Shown here piece by piece: positions 18,233 to 27,680 of a stretch of DNA of 64,000 bases. The stretch is from Psychromonas sp. CD1 (lineage in GTDB: Bacteria; Pseudomonadota; Gammaproteobacteria; Enterobacterales; Psychromonadaceae): the NCBI RefSeq assembly GCF_002239585.1, contig NZ_NDFH01000003.1, positions 248,001 through 312,000 of the forward strand, read 5' to 3'. A program made the translations under genes and the position numbers. Each line of letters starts with the position of its first letter. The first letter of the stretch is position 1. The notes beneath the pieces were generated by a model. It was given only the letters and a program-made list of their open reading frames with translations, did not search any database and had not been told where the DNA came from.

Positions 18233-18514
18233 TTACGTTCCTTTTAGGTCAATCCATTCTTTGTGTTGTTTCAAATGGTCAATGGGAGGCGGAGGCAGTT
18301 GCAAATAATAGCCATGTGTTTGTATTGCATGGATAATATTATCTGCATTAATCCTTGCGAGTTGGCGGCCTTTTTTTAAATTCATCATTGAAATTAATTG
18401 AGGCGGGCCAAACATTTCGAGTAAAGTCTTTGGAATATCAGTGAAATCATCTCTTTTTGATACAAAAATATAAGTTTGTGATTTTCTAAAGCTTTTGTAT
18501 ACTGCACATAACAT
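18233..18514 (-). CDS. ycgL: YcgL domain protein
   Basis: This 93-residue protein of the YcgL family begins MLCAVYKSFRKSQTYIFV, then KTLLEMFGPPQLISMMNL, and ends with a Pro-rich YYLQLPPPPIDHL. The family has a small alpha/beta fold of unknown function and is often next to minC, as here, where it is divergent from it. It is the first gene of a minus-strand run with the transglycosylase, ycgN and arsC-like genes. Confidence 0.9.
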   Translation of the reverse strand: MLCAVYKSFRKSQTYIFVSKRDDFTDIPKTLLEMFGPPQLISMMNLKKGRQLARINADNIIHAIQTHGYYLQLPPPPIDHLKQHKEWIDLKGT

Positions 18515-18639
18515 AATACGAATGTAACCCTTTACTTGCCTAATTAGAGTGCAAACTATAACATGTATTCAAGTTTAATTTTTATAGAAACTCACTGATT
18601 TTTAAGTCACTTCAATAATAGGTTAAAAATAGGATAGTT

Positions 18640-19365
18640 ATGGCATTAAAATCATTAAATTTCGCGTTATTGGTGGTCAATGTTAAATGTGCAGATCTGA
18701 TTGATTTAGCCAATGAATTGAATAAAAAACGCATAATGGCGCCTGAATTTTTTAGCTATGCTCCCGTAGTCGTAGCGCTAGATAATAATAGTTTAGAGAT
18801 TGATTTTTTAGAATTAAAAAAAGTAGTTTCAGCGCAACAATTTATTTTAATTGGGATATCAGGTGAATTGAGTGAAACACAAAAACGGCAGGCTCAAGAG
18901 CAAGGCGTGGCTATATTAAGAAACACTATACATTCTCTTAAGAAAAAAGAAAGAACACAGCGAGATGAAGTAAAAAACACAAAATTGAGCATGTATACAG
19001 ATGAGTCGGAGCCATTCAATGGTGAAGTCAAAACTATAATACATCATGGACGAGTACGCTCTGGGCAACAAATTTATGCAAAAGAGTGTGATCTGGTTAT
19101 CAATGGTGATGTTGGTGCAGGGGCAGAAGTAATTGCGGATGGTAATATTCATATATATGGTGCTTTACGAGGTAAGGCCTTAGCCGGAGCGATGGGGGAA
19201 AAAACAGTATCTATTTTTTGTCAAATATTCACTCCTGAACTAGTATCTATTGCTGGTGTGTATAAATTAAGTGATGCTCTACCAATTGAATTTTCAGGGA
19301 AAAGTTGTGTTGTCTCGATGCAAGACGAACAACTTGTATTGGCCAGTTTAAATAAAGTTAATTAG
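18640..19365 (+). CDS. minC: Septum site-determining protein MinC
   Basis: This 241-residue inhibitor of FtsZ assembly has an N-terminal domain (about 1-105) and a C-terminal beta-helix domain (about 130-240) with [40 protein letters not shown]-like turns (seen as [18 protein letters not shown]) and AGAMG. The linker is charged ([13 protein letters not shown]). It acts with MinD at the membrane to block polar division. It leads minCDE, 12 bp before minD. Confidence 0.95.
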   Translation: [241 protein letters not shown]

Positions 19366-19377
19366 TAAGGAATAATA

Positions 19378-20190
19378 ATGGCAAAGGTAATTGTCGTCAC
19401 CTCGGGAAAAGGTGGCGTAGGTAAAACCACGAGTAGTGCAGCAATAGGAACGGGGCTTGCAATGTCGGGAGCCAAAACAGTGATCATAGATTTTGATATT
19501 GGTTTACGTAATTTAGATTTGATTATGGGCTGTGAGCGTCGAGTTGTTTATGATTTAATTAATGTTATTAATGGAGAGTCTAATTTACAACAAGCATTGG
19601 TCAAAGATAAACGTACGGAAAACCTATTTATATTACCTGCTTCACAAACGCGCAATAAAGATGCATTAAATAAAGAAGGGGTTGAAAAAGTAATTCAGGC
19701 GCTAAAAGCGGATGGTTTTGAATATATTATTTGTGATTCACCAGCGGGGATTGAACAAGGCGCTATGATGGCTCTTTATTTTGCGGATGAGGCTATTGTT
19801 ACGACTAATCCTGAAGTTTCTTCTGTGCGTGATTCCGATCGTATTACAGGAATGTTATCCAGTAAATCTCGCCGTTCAGAGTTGGAGCTAAGCCCAGTTA
19901 AAGTACACTTACTTATTACGCGGTATTGTCCGGAACGTGTAGAAAAAGAAGAAATGCTAAGTATTGAAGATATTAATGATATCTTAGGCATAGATTTATT
20001 AGGTGTGATTCCTGAATCTCAAGATGTACTTAATGCATCTAATTTAGGTGAGCCGGTTATTTTAAATCAAAGCTGTGATGCTGGTAAAGCTTACCAAGAT
20101 GCAGTGGATCGATTGTTAGGTAAAGAGCGAGAATTGCGTTTTGTTACTTATACAAAAAAAGGCTTTTTAAGCCGTTTATTTGGAGCTTAA
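19378..20190 (+). CDS. minD: Septum site-determining ATPase MinD
   Basis: This 270-residue ParA-type ATPase has the deviant Walker A motif SGKGGVGKTT at residues 8-17, DFDIGLRNLD near 38, and CDSPAGIEQGAM near 120. The C-terminal amphipathic helix TKKGFLSRLFGA is the membrane-targeting sequence. It recruits MinC and is released from the membrane by MinE. A TAAGGA site overlaps the end of minC. The stop is 1 bp before the minE start. Confidence 0.98.
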   Translation: MAKVIVVTSGKGGVGKTTSSAAIGTGLAMSGAKTVIIDFDIGLRNLDLIMGCERRVVYDLINVINGESNLQQALVKDKRTENLFILPASQTRNKDALNKEGVEKVIQALKADGFEYIICDSPAGIEQGAMMALYFADEAIVTTNPEVSSVRDSDRITGMLSSKSRRSELELSPVKVHLLITRYCPERVEKEEMLSIEDINDILGIDLLGVIPESQDVLNASNLGEPVILNQSCDAGKAYQDAVDRLLGKERELRFVTYTKKGFLSRLFGA

Positions 20191-20191
20191 T

Positions 20192-20455
20192 ATGGGATTG
20201 CTCAGTTATTTTCGACAAGAAAAGCCTAAAAAAAGTAGTGCTAGAAAAGCAAAAGACCGTTTGCAAATTATAGTTGCTCACGAGCATTCCAACTCAATTT
20301 CTCCTGATTATTTACCTGCTTTACAAAAGGAAATTGTTGATGTTATTCGTAAATATATGGATATTTCATCGGAAGATGTAAAATGTGAATTTAGCAATAA
20401 AGGTGATGATATTTCTGTGTTAGAAGTTAACATTTCAATGCCTAAGAATCATTAG
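20192..20455 (+). CDS. minE: Cell division topological specificity factor MinE
   Basis: Starting at the ATG at 20192 (GGAGC lies upstream inside minD) gives 87 residues, close to the 88 of E. coli. The N-terminal MGLLSYFRQEKPKK segment is the membrane-targeting and MinD-interacting part, followed by AKDRLQIIVAHEH and the topological domain with EIVDVIRKY. It stimulates the MinD ATPase and drives pole-to-pole oscillation. Confidence 0.96.
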   Translation: MGLLSYFRQEKPKKSSARKAKDRLQIIVAHEHSNSISPDYLPALQKEIVDVIRKYMDISSEDVKCEFSNKGDDISVLEVNISMPKNH

Positions 20456-21196
20456 TTAACTGAGTTATAGACGGAAATTAAATTGTTCATCTTTTTTATT
20501 AATGAGCAGAAGTCTCGATACTAAATGAGTGTCAAAGCAAGGTAACCTGAATTTGGGATAATAACTCCGATTAAATTGTAATTTAATTGTTTAATTTCAA
20601 ACGAGTAGTGCAACTCAGGATAAGTAAATCGATACAAAGTCACTGTTTTTTCTTGTTTCTGCGTTAAAAATTAGCCTGAGATTGCTACGCTTATTTATCT
20701 TGAACTATACAATGCTAACAATACTGTATGATTTAACTTTATGATTTTTAAATAAATTTGACTCTCATCATCCTGATTTAAAGTTAGTTGATTTTTTCTT
20801 ATCCAGAACTCAGGTAAGGTAACAAATTCATTTGTTTTTGTTGTGGTTTATAAGCAGAAGATATTCCGAATATTTTTTATTAGGATGGCTGTTAAGTAAT
20901 ATCTCATTGAGATATTACTTAAATCGTATCTATTGAGAATAATGCTCTTCTAAAAATATCTTTGCTCTTTTTTGGAAATAATATTGTTCCGAATTATCCG
21001 ATGTATATTTACTTTAAAAGGATAAATAGAGCAATAGAGTTTGTTATTGTACATGTAAAGAGTATTAAATGTTGTATCTCTGAATTAGGTTATTGTCGTA
21101 TTATTGTACGTAGCAAAGAAATAAATAACTTATTTTTAATACTTGAATATAAAAATATGGATAGATTACTTTTTTATAAAACATTCTGGAGTTTAT
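20456..21196. other. 741-bp intergenic stretch with a probable decayed mobile element
   Basis: No gene is credible here; a short frame at 20962-21225 runs into uvrB and looks accidental. Bases 20543-20561 (TAACCTGAATTTGGGATAA) and 20799-20817 (TTATCCAGAACTCAGGTAA) are imperfect inverted copies of each other, like the terminal repeats of a small insertion or MITE of about 275 bp. A further related motif AACTCAGGATAAG sits inside at 20612-20624. A long palindrome follows at 20892-20922. No LexA box of the CTGT-N8-ACAG type was seen before uvrB. Confidence 0.5.
20892..20922. other. 31-bp near-perfect palindrome upstream of uvrB
   Basis: Bases 20892-20906 (TTAAGTAATATCTCA) are the exact reverse complement of 20908-20922, with one base in the centre. 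No T run follows, so it is not a standard terminator. It could be an operator, a cruciform site or the end of the mobile-element-like stretch. Confidence 0.9.
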
Positions 21197-23206
21197 ATGC
21201 AAAAAAAGTTCCAATTAAAAGCTAAATTTTCACCAGCCGGTGATCAGCCTCAAGCGATTAAAGCGTTAGTTTCTGGAGTTGAAGCGGGAGTTGCTTTTCA
21301 AACGTTATTAGGTGTCACTGGCTCAGGTAAAACCTTTACATTAGCGAACACGATTGCTCAATTAAATCGTCCTACATTAATTTTAGCTCCCAATAAAACA
21401 TTAGCAGCTCAACTCTATGGTGAAATGAAAGCCTTTTTTCCACATAACGCGGTAGAGTATTTTGTGTCTTACTATGATTATTATCAACCAGAAGCTTATG
21501 TTCCGAGTACCGATTCTTTTATTGAAAAGGATGCTGCAATTAATGCGCATATAGAACAGATGCGTCTCTCTGCTACCAAAGCATTACTAGAACGTAAAGA
21601 TGTTGTGTTAGTGGCATCTGTCTCAGCTATTTATGGTTTGGGCGATCCACAAGCTTATTTGAAAATGATGTTACATCTGTCGGTGGGAGAATTTATCTCT
21701 AGTAGAGAAATTTTACAGCGTTTAGTTGATTTGCAATATTCTCGTAATGAAAGTGAACTAAACCGGGGATCCTTTCGTGTTCGAGGTGAAGTTATTGATA
21801 TTTTTCCTGCCGATTCTGAAATAGAAGCAATACGTATTGAGCTGTTTGATGACGAAGTTGAAAATATTAGCGTGTTTGATCCTTTAACGGGGCAAACGTT
21901 AGATAAATTAGCCCGTATTACGATATACCCTAAAACACACTATGTGACACCTCGAAAGCAGATTATAAAAGCGATTGAGAGTATAAAAGAAGAGTTAAAA
22001 GAGCGTAAAAAATATTTTTTAAAAGAGCATAAATTAATTGAAGAGCAGCGTATATCAGAGCGCACCTTATTTGATATTGAAATGATGAATGAATTGGGAT
22101 ACTGCTCGGGCATTGAAAATTATTCACGTTATTTATCGGGACGAGAACAAGGGGCTGCTCCCCCTACACTTTTTGATTATTTACCCGCTCAGAGTTTGCT
22201 TATTATTGATGAAAGCCATGTTACCGTGCCACAAATTGGTGCGATGTATAAAGGTGATCGTAGCCGTAAAGAAAATTTAGTGAATTATGGCTTTCGTTTG
22301 CCCTCTGCACTTGATAATCGTCCTTTAAAATTTAGTGAATTTGAGCAACTTGCGCCACAAACCATTTATGTTTCGGCAACGCCTGCAGACTATGAAATTG
22401 AAAAATCACAAGGTGATATTGTACGTCAAGTTATCCGTCCAACAGGATTATTAGATCCTGTCATTGAAGTGCGGGACGTGCATACTCAGGTGGATGATTT
22501 ACTGTCAGAAATTAATTTACGTGTTCCATTACATGAGCGCGTTTTAGTGACCACGCTAACAAAGCGTATGGCAGAAGATTTAACTGATTACTTAACCGAG
22601 CATGGTGTAAAAGTACGTTATTTGCATTCGGATGTGGATACTGTTGAGCGCGTTGAAATTATTCGAGATCTGCGTTTGGGAATTTTTGATGTATTGATTG
22701 GTATTAATTTATTGCGTGAAGGCTTAGATATTCCTGAGGTCTCCTTAGTGGCGATTTTAGATGCTGATAAAGAAGGTTTTTTGCGCTCTGAAAGGTCGTT
22801 AATTCAAACGATGGGCAGAGCCGCTCGGCATTTAAAAGGCAAGGCTATATTATATGCGGATAAAGTGACTAATTCTATGCAAAAAGCGATAGATGTCACC
22901 ACTAAAAGACGTGCTTTACAACATCAATTTAATATCGCGAACAAAATAATACCGCAAGGTTTAAATAAAGGCGTGGATGATATATTACAATTAGGTAAAC
23001 GAGTGCCTAAAAAATCGCGTAATAACGACCGATTTTCAGAGAAAAAAGAAACGTTGGAGCGCATTAATGAAAAGACCCTTTTACAGAAAATTGTTCGATT
23101 AGAAAAGCAGATGTTTGCTTATGCTAAAGCGTTGGAGTTTGAAAAAGCCGCGCAATTACGAGATGAGGTCAGTGAGTTACAAATGTTGTTGATTTCAATA
23201 TCATAG
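21197..23206 (+). CDS. uvrB: Excinuclease ABC subunit B
   Basis: The ATG at 21197 with CTGGAG upstream gives 669 residues starting [21 protein letters not shown], as in E. coli UvrB (673). Helicase motifs are intact: Walker [10 protein letters not shown] near residue 40, the beta-hairpin [15 protein letters not shown] near 95, [11 protein letters not shown] near 338, [22 protein letters not shown] and TMGRAARH. The C-terminal UVR motif ([15 protein letters not shown]) that binds UvrC is present. UvrB verifies damage and holds the pre-incision complex in nucleotide excision repair. It stands alone, after the unusual long gap. Confidence 0.98.
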   Translation: MQKKFQLKAKFSPAGDQPQAIKALVSGVEAGVAFQTLLGVTGSGKTFTLANTIAQLNRPTLILAPNKTLAAQLYGEMKAFFPHNAVEYFVSYYDYYQPEAYVPSTDSFIEKDAAINAHIEQMRLSATKALLERKDVVLVASVSAIYGLGDPQAYLKMMLHLSVGEFISSREILQRLVDLQYSRNESELNRGSFRVRGEVIDIFPADSEIEAIRIELFDDEVENISVFDPLTGQTLDKLARITIYPKTHYVTPRKQIIKAIESIKEELKERKKYFLKEHKLIEEQRISERTLFDIEMMNELGYCSGIENYSRYLSGREQGAAPPTLFDYLPAQSLLIIDESHVTVPQIGAMYKGDRSRKENLVNYGFRLPSALDNRPLKFSEFEQLAPQTIYVSATPADYEIEKSQGDIVRQVIRPTGLLDPVIEVRDVHTQVDDLLSEINLRVPLHERVLVTTLTKRMAEDLTDYLTEHGVKVRYLHSDVDTVERVEIIRDLRLGIFDVLIGINLLREGLDIPEVSLVAILDADKEGFLRSERSLIQTMGRAARHLKGKAILYADKVTNSMQKAIDVTTKRRALQHQFNIANKIIPQGLNKGVDDILQLGKRVPKKSRNNDRFSEKKETLERINEKTLLQKIVRLEKQMFAYAKALEFEKAAQLRDEVSELQMLLISIS

Positions 23207-23252
23207 TGCGCTTATATGCAAATATTTAATTTTTATTTGTGAAAAGATAAAA

Positions 23253-23831
23253 TCAAAGAATTTTCACGCCTTCATTTTCTAGCATCGTAATGAGAGATAT
23301 TAGTGGTAGGCCAATCAAAGTATTGGGATCTCTACCTTCTAACCGTTGAAAAAGAGTTATCCCATAGCCTTCACTTTTAAAGCTACCTGCACATTGGTAA
23401 GGTTGCTCTTTGTGTAAATAATTTTTTATCATCTCATCGCTTAATTCGCGAAAGTGGACAATAAAGGTCTCGACTAAAGATTGTGTTTTTTGTGTTTGTG
23501 TATTGAGCAGTGTGAGGCCGGTATAAAAGGTAATTTTCTTTGTGCTGGCCGCTTTTAATTGTTGAAATGCATTTTCAAAGTTACCCGGCTTACCTAAAAT
23601 TTTCCCATTATTAACACACACCTGATCTGAGCCAATAATTAATGCATTTTTAAAATTTTTGGCACATTCTTTTGCTTTTTCAATGGATAATCTGTGTACT
23701 AGGTGCTCTGCAGTTTCATTATCTAATGGACTTTCATTAATATTGGGCTTTGCGCAGACGAAAGGGCAATGTAATTTTTCAAATAATTGTTTACGAAAAG
23801 GAGAAGTGGAAGCTAAAACAATTTGATGCAT
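23253..23831 (-). CDS. yceF: Maf-family nucleotide pyrophosphatase (YceF type)
   Basis: This 192-residue Maf protein starts QIVLASTSPFRKQLFEKL, the family phosphate-binding start. It continues with IIGSDQVCVNNGKILGKPG near residue 65 and CAGSFKSEGYG near 143, then EGRDPNTLIGLPL. The YceF branch hydrolyses m7GTP and related modified nucleotides to the monophosphate, probably to keep them out of RNA. Divergent from yceD, as in E. coli. Confidence 0.93.
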   Translation of the reverse strand: MHQIVLASTSPFRKQLFEKLHCPFVCAKPNINESPLDNETAEHLVHRLSIEKAKECAKNFKNALIIGSDQVCVNNGKILGKPGNFENAFQQLKAASTKKITFYTGLTLLNTQTQKTQSLVETFIVHFRELSDEMIKNYLHKEQPYQCAGSFKSEGYGITLFQRLEGRDPNTLIGLPLISLITMLENEGVKIL

Positions 23832-23849
23832 AATTAGGTACTCGTTAGG

Positions 23850-23894
23850 GATTAGTATTATTATATTATGGGTAAAAAAAAAATAATACTAATC
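23850..23894. other. 13-bp inverted repeat in the yceF / yceD divergent region
   Basis: GATTAGTATTATT (23850-23862) and AATAATACTAATC (23882-23894) are perfect inverted repeats with a 19-bp centre. They lie between the yceF start and the candidate yceD promoter, so an operator for either gene, or a hairpin in the yceF mRNA leader, is possible. Confidence 0.6.
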
Positions 23895-23920
23895 TAATTG
23901 ATAAAATTACTTCTTTTTCT

Positions 23921-23949
23921 TTGACTATCGACTTACCAATCTATATTAT
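23921..23949 (+). promoter_or_regulatory. Near-consensus promoter of yceD-rpmF-plsX-fab cluster
   Basis: TTGACT (23921-23926), a 17-bp spacer, and TATTAT (23944-23949) form a strong sigma-70 match. The expected transcript start (about 23956) falls at or next to the ATG of yceD at 23957, where no ribosome site is visible. Confidence 0.65.
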
Positions 23950-23956
23950 TCGCCTT

Positions 23957-24481
23957 ATGCAAAAGGTTAAACTACCGATTAGCGTTGATCCTGTTAAAGC
24001 GGCTCAAAAAGGTTTGCATTTAGAATCTCTATTGCCAAAATCTTTAATGAAACGTTTAGTAGAATCAACAATCAGTATTCAATCTGATATCAACACGGAA
24101 TTTTCATTTGATATTGATCGACAAAAGTTGAGAATATTTCATGGGAAAGTAAGTGTTGCAGTAGAGCTTCTTTGTCAACGGTGCAATGAACCTATGCTTT
24201 ATCAATGCGAAGCTGAATTTACGTATTGTCCAGTTCATAATGAAGAGCAGGAAAATAATTTACCAGACGTGTATGAACCCATTTATTATGATCAAAATGG
24301 GGAGGTAAATCTTCATGATATAGTTGAAGATGAACTGATATTGAGTCTTCCTCAAATTGCGAAACATGCAATAGAAGATTGTAATCAAAGTAAACTTGTT
24401 GTTAGCTTTGGTGAGATTGAAGAAGAAGAAACACAACGTCCCAACCCATTTGATGCTCTAGCTCAACTAAAGCGCAAATAA
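23957..24481 (+). CDS. yceD: YceD (DUF177) 23S rRNA accumulation protein
   Basis: The ATG at 23957 gives 174 residues starting [19 protein letters not shown], matching E. coli YceD. The family zinc-like pair is seen in [10 protein letters not shown] near residue 74, followed by [24 protein letters not shown] and a C-terminal [13 protein letters not shown]. In E. coli YceD affects 23S rRNA levels. No Shine-Dalgarno precedes the ATG, and a good promoter ends 8 bp upstream. It is always next to rpmF, as here. Confidence 0.93.
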   Translation: MQKVKLPISVDPVKAAQKGLHLESLLPKSLMKRLVESTISIQSDINTEFSFDIDRQKLRIFHGKVSVAVELLCQRCNEPMLYQCEAEFTYCPVHNEEQENNLPDVYEPIYYDQNGEVNLHDIVEDELILSLPQIAKHAIEDCNQSKLVVSFGEIEEEETQRPNPFDALAQLKRK

Positions 24482-24498
24482 CAAGTAGGAATTTTAAA

Positions 24499-24672
24499 AT
24501 GGCAGTACAAAAAAGTCGTAAAACTCGTTCAAAACGTGGTATGCGTCGCTCTCATGATGCACTTAGTGCACCCGCTCAATTAACAGTTGATTCAACATCT
24601 GGTGAAACTCATCGTCGTCATCATATGACTGCTGATGGTTTCTATAAAGGCAAAAAAGTAATCGAACTATAA
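24499..24672 (+). CDS. rpmF: 50S ribosomal protein L32
   Basis: A 57-residue frame starts [20 protein letters not shown] and ends [10 protein letters not shown]. This is the canonical bL32 sequence, including [14 protein letters not shown]. It is the form without the zinc-binding cysteines. A TAGGA site lies 11 bp upstream. It sits between yceD and plsX, the standard context, and links ribosome and lipid genes in one transcript. Confidence 0.97.
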   Translation: MAVQKSRKTRSKRGMRRSHDALSAPAQLTVDSTSGETHRRHHMTADGFYKGKKVIEL

Positions 24673-24679
24673 GTCAGTT

Positions 24680-25723
24680 TTGCGTAAACTTCATGTTGCG
24701 CTAGATGCCATGGGGGGCGACATCGGCCCCCATATTTCTCTTTTTGCTGCGGTTAAAGCATTACAATCTCATCCAAAACTTTTATTAACATTAGTTGGTC
24801 ATCGTACCATTCTCCTTCCTCTTTTAGAAAAACACCATTTATTGAAGCATGAGCGTTTGTTTTTTTTGCACGCTGAACATACGATATCCATGTCTGACGA
24901 TCCTATTTATGTGTTACGGCATAAACGTAATACTTCTATGCATGTGGCCTTAGAGTTAGTTGCAAAGGGACAAGCGGATGCCTGTGTGAGTGCTGGGAAT
25001 ACCGGTGCATTAATGCTATTAGCGAAACAATCTTTAAAAATGTTAAAAGGTATCCATCGACCTGCATTAGTAACAGGTTTACCTAGAAATGGGCGAGGGC
25101 ACACATATTTATTAGATTTAGGTGCTACATTACAGTGTGATAGCGATACATTAGTTAATTTTGCTATTATGGGTAGTGTATTGTGCGCGCAAATTGAGCA
25201 GATAAAAAAACCTAAGGTCGCTTTATTGAATGTTGGAAGAGAAAAAAATAAAGGTAGCGATATTATCAAGCGTGCCGCGCTCATTTTAGAGCAAACAGAG
25301 CATATTAACTATATTGGTTTTATTGAAGCGAATGAAATTTTTTCTGGGCCTGCAGATGTCGTCGTCACAGATGGCTTTAGCGGGAACATAGCCTTGAAAA
25401 GTTATGAAGGAATGAGTGTTGTTTTTTCGCATCAATTAAAAGAAGCGGTAAATTCTAATCTATATAGTAAGTTATTAGGTAAATTATTTAACCCTATTTT
25501 AAAAAAGCATTTTAAACATTTGCATCCAGATATGTATAATGGTGCTAGTTTAATTGGCCTGCGTGGTATTGTTGTAAAAAGCCATGGTAGTGCAAATGAA
25601 GTTGCATGGCGTTATGCGATTGAACAAGCTATCAATGAGGTTCAATGGCAGATCCCCGCTAAGATAGCGAATAAATTAGAAACGATTTTATTAGAGCGAG
25701 ATTTTTTATCACATGAACAGTAA
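24680..25723 (+). CDS. plsX: Phosphate acyltransferase PlsX
   Basis: PlsX makes acyl-phosphate from acyl-ACP for PlsY. The 347-residue product starts at a TTG codon (24680), giving [18 protein letters not shown], because no ATG or GTG gives the conserved start. Key segments are [35 protein letters not shown] near residue 105, [10 protein letters not shown], and [13 protein letters not shown] near 230. It begins 7 bp after rpmF and overlaps fabH by 11 bp. Confidence 0.96.
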   Translation: MRKLHVALDAMGGDIGPHISLFAAVKALQSHPKLLLTLVGHRTILLPLLEKHHLLKHERLFFLHAEHTISMSDDPIYVLRHKRNTSMHVALELVAKGQADACVSAGNTGALMLLAKQSLKMLKGIHRPALVTGLPRNGRGHTYLLDLGATLQCDSDTLVNFAIMGSVLCAQIEQIKKPKVALLNVGREKNKGSDIIKRAALILEQTEHINYIGFIEANEIFSGPADVVVTDGFSGNIALKSYEGMSVVFSHQLKEAVNSNLYSKLLGKLFNPILKKHFKHLHPDMYNGASLIGLRGIVVKSHGSANEVAWRYAIEQAINEVQWQIPAKIANKLETILLERDFLSHEQ

Positions 25724-26672
25724 AATTACAGGCACAGGTAGCTATTTACCAAGCGCTATCCGTAGTAATAGTGACTTAGAAAAGATGGTAGAAACTAGTG
25801 ATGAGTGGATCCTTACGCGCACGGGCATAAAAGAACGCCGTATTGCGAATAAAGATGAAACAATTGCTTTTATGGGCAAAGAAGCGGGTTTAAAAGCCTT
25901 ACAGGCTGCGCAAATAGATGCCAGTGATTTAGATTTAATTATCGTAGCGACAACAAGTAATCATAATGCATTCCCATCTGCAGCGTGTGAAGTTCAGAAT
26001 TTTTTAGGGATTCATAATATACCTGCTTTTGATGTGGCAGCTGCATGTGCAGGTTTTACTTATGCGTTAAGTATTGCGGATAATTTCATTAAATCGGGTA
26101 GTGCGCGCCATGTTTTGGTGATTGGGGCGGATACTTTAGCTGCTACGTGCGATCCCACAGATAGAAGTACCATTATATTATTTGGTGATGGCGCCGGGGC
26201 AGTGATTGTTAGTGCAAGTACAGAAAAAGGCATTATATCTACCCATATCAATGCAGATGGGCGCTTTGGAGAGTTATTAAAACTCCCTAACGTTTCTCGA
26301 AATTCAGAAAAGTCAGATGCAAATGCTTATTTAAGCATGGCGGGTAATGAAGTCTTTAAGGTGGCTGTCAAAAAATTAAGCCAAGTTGTTGTCGAAACAT
26401 TAGCCGCTAATAATATTGCGAAAGAAGAGCTAGATTGGCTCGTGCCACATCAAGCGAATAAACGCATTATCAGTGCAACGGCTAAAAAGTTAGGTATGTC
26501 TATGGATCAAGTTATTTTGACCTTAGAGTTGCACGGTAATACTTCTGCCGCATCCGTACCACTTGCCTTTGATCACGGTGTGCGAACGGGGAAAATCAAA
26601 CCCGGTCAGTTGGTCTTATTAGAAGCATTTGGTGGTGGTTTTACATGGGGCAGTGCACTTATTCGTATGTGA
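25713..26672 (+). CDS. fabH: Beta-ketoacyl-ACP synthase III
   Basis: This 319-residue condensing enzyme joins acetyl-CoA with malonyl-ACP to start fatty-acid synthesis. The triad is complete: Cys112 in [12 protein letters not shown], His in [10 protein letters not shown] near 246, and Asn in [10 protein letters not shown] near 276. The C-terminal [13 protein letters not shown] is typical. It overlaps plsX, so translation is coupled. A terminator-like hairpin follows before fabD. Confidence 0.97.
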   Translation: MNSKITGTGSYLPSAIRSNSDLEKMVETSDEWILTRTGIKERRIANKDETIAFMGKEAGLKALQAAQIDASDLDLIIVATTSNHNAFPSAACEVQNFLGIHNIPAFDVAAACAGFTYALSIADNFIKSGSARHVLVIGADTLAATCDPTDRSTIILFGDGAGAVIVSASTEKGIISTHINADGRFGELLKLPNVSRNSEKSDANAYLSMAGNEVFKVAVKKLSQVVVETLAANNIAKEELDWLVPHQANKRIISATAKKLGMSMDQVILTLELHGNTSAASVPLAFDHGVRTGKIKPGQLVLLEAFGGGFTWGSALIRM

Positions 26673-26691
26673 TCTCTCTTTTGAAGTTTTT

Positions 26692-26717
26692 AAAACAGGA
26701 ATTTATTCCTGTTTTTT
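26692..26717 (+). terminator. Terminator or attenuator between fabH and fabD
   Basis: AAAACAGGAA (26692-26701) and TTCCTGTTTT (26706-26715) form a 10-bp stem with a TTTA loop and a run of T. It lies inside the fab cluster, so it probably reduces rather than stops read-through into fabD, or fabD has its own promoter. Confidence 0.8.
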
Positions 26718-26735
26718 ATTTTAAGGAATAAATTT

Positions 26736-27680
26736 ATGACAAACTTTACATTTACGTTTCCAGGTCAAGGATCTCAAAGTTTGGGCATGCTTAGCGAACT
26801 CGCCGCAAAGTATCCATCTATTCTTGCTACATATCAAGAAGCAACAGACGTTCTGGGTTATGATTTATGGCAGTTAGTGCAACAAGGTCCGGTTGAAGTC
26901 TTGAATCAAACAGATAAAACACAGCCTGCATTGCTTGCTGCATCTGTGGCTATTTGGCGAGTATGGGCCGAGCAAGGTGGTCTCTTACCTGAGGTTATTG
27001 CTGGACATAGTTTAGGCGAGTATTCTGCGCTTGTTTGTGCCGGAGTGATGGATTTTAAAGATGCTATCAAATTAGTTGAATTGCGTGGAAAGTTAATGCA
27101 ACAAGCTGTCCCTGTTGGCGTGGGTGCTATGTCTGCCATCATTGGGCTAGACGATGATAAAGTTGCTTTGGCGTGTAAGGATGCGGCGGGTGATGACGTT
27201 GTCGCCCCGGTTAATTTTAATTCACCAGGACAAGTGGTTATTGCGGGTAATAAAGCCGCCGTTGAGCGCGCGGGAGATTTATGTAAGAAAGCAGGCGCAA
27301 AGCGGGTGTTGCCATTACCAATTTCGGTGCCATCACATTGTGCTTTAATGAAACCTGCAGCGGATAAACTGGCTATCGAATTAAAAAATATTGCATTTAA
27401 AACACCAAAAATAGCGGTAATTAATAATGTTGATGTCGCGATTGAAACCGATGCAGATAAAATTAAAGATGCTTTGGTACGTCAATTATATTGCCCAGTA
27501 CGTTGGACCGGTATTATTAAAAAAATGGCAGAAAGAGGCATTAACATGCAAATTGAAGCTGGGCCCGGTAAAGTATTAAGTGGCTTAGTACGACGTATAG
27601 ATAAAAGTTTTACTGCGCAATTTATTAACGATGTAAACTCATTAGAAAAAACATTAAGCCTAGTCCAAGGAGAAGAATAA
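26736..27680 (+). CDS. fabD: Malonyl-CoA-ACP transacylase
   Basis: This 314-residue enzyme loads malonyl groups onto ACP. The active-site Ser is S92 in AGHSLGEYSAL; FPGQGSQSLGML opens the protein, and SVPSHCALM near residue 200 carries the catalytic His. A TAAGGA site lies before the ATG. Its stop overlaps the fabG start by one base (TAATG). Confidence 0.97.
   Translation: MTNFTFTFPGQGSQSLGMLSELAAKYPSILATYQEATDVLGYDLWQLVQQGPVEVLNQTDKTQPALLAASVAIWRVWAEQGGLLPEVIAGHSLGEYSALVCAGVMDFKDAIKLVELRGKLMQQAVPVGVGAMSAIIGLDDDKVALACKDAAGDDVVAPVNFNSPGQVVIAGNKAAVERAGDLCKKAGAKRVLPLPISVPSHCALMKPAADKLAIELKNIAFKTPKIAVINNVDVAIETDADKIKDALVRQLYCPVRWTGIIKKMAERGINMQIEAGPGKVLSGLVRRIDKSFTAQFINDVNSLEKTLSLVQGEE

Noticed and set aside
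20456-21196. LexA (SOS) box for uvrB
   Set aside because: No CTGT-N8-ACAG match was found; CTGTATGATTTAACTTTA has only one half-site.
20962-21225. Open frame of 87 residues before uvrB
   Set aside because: It overlaps the uvrB start, has no homology that I recognise, and is typical of random AT-rich frames.
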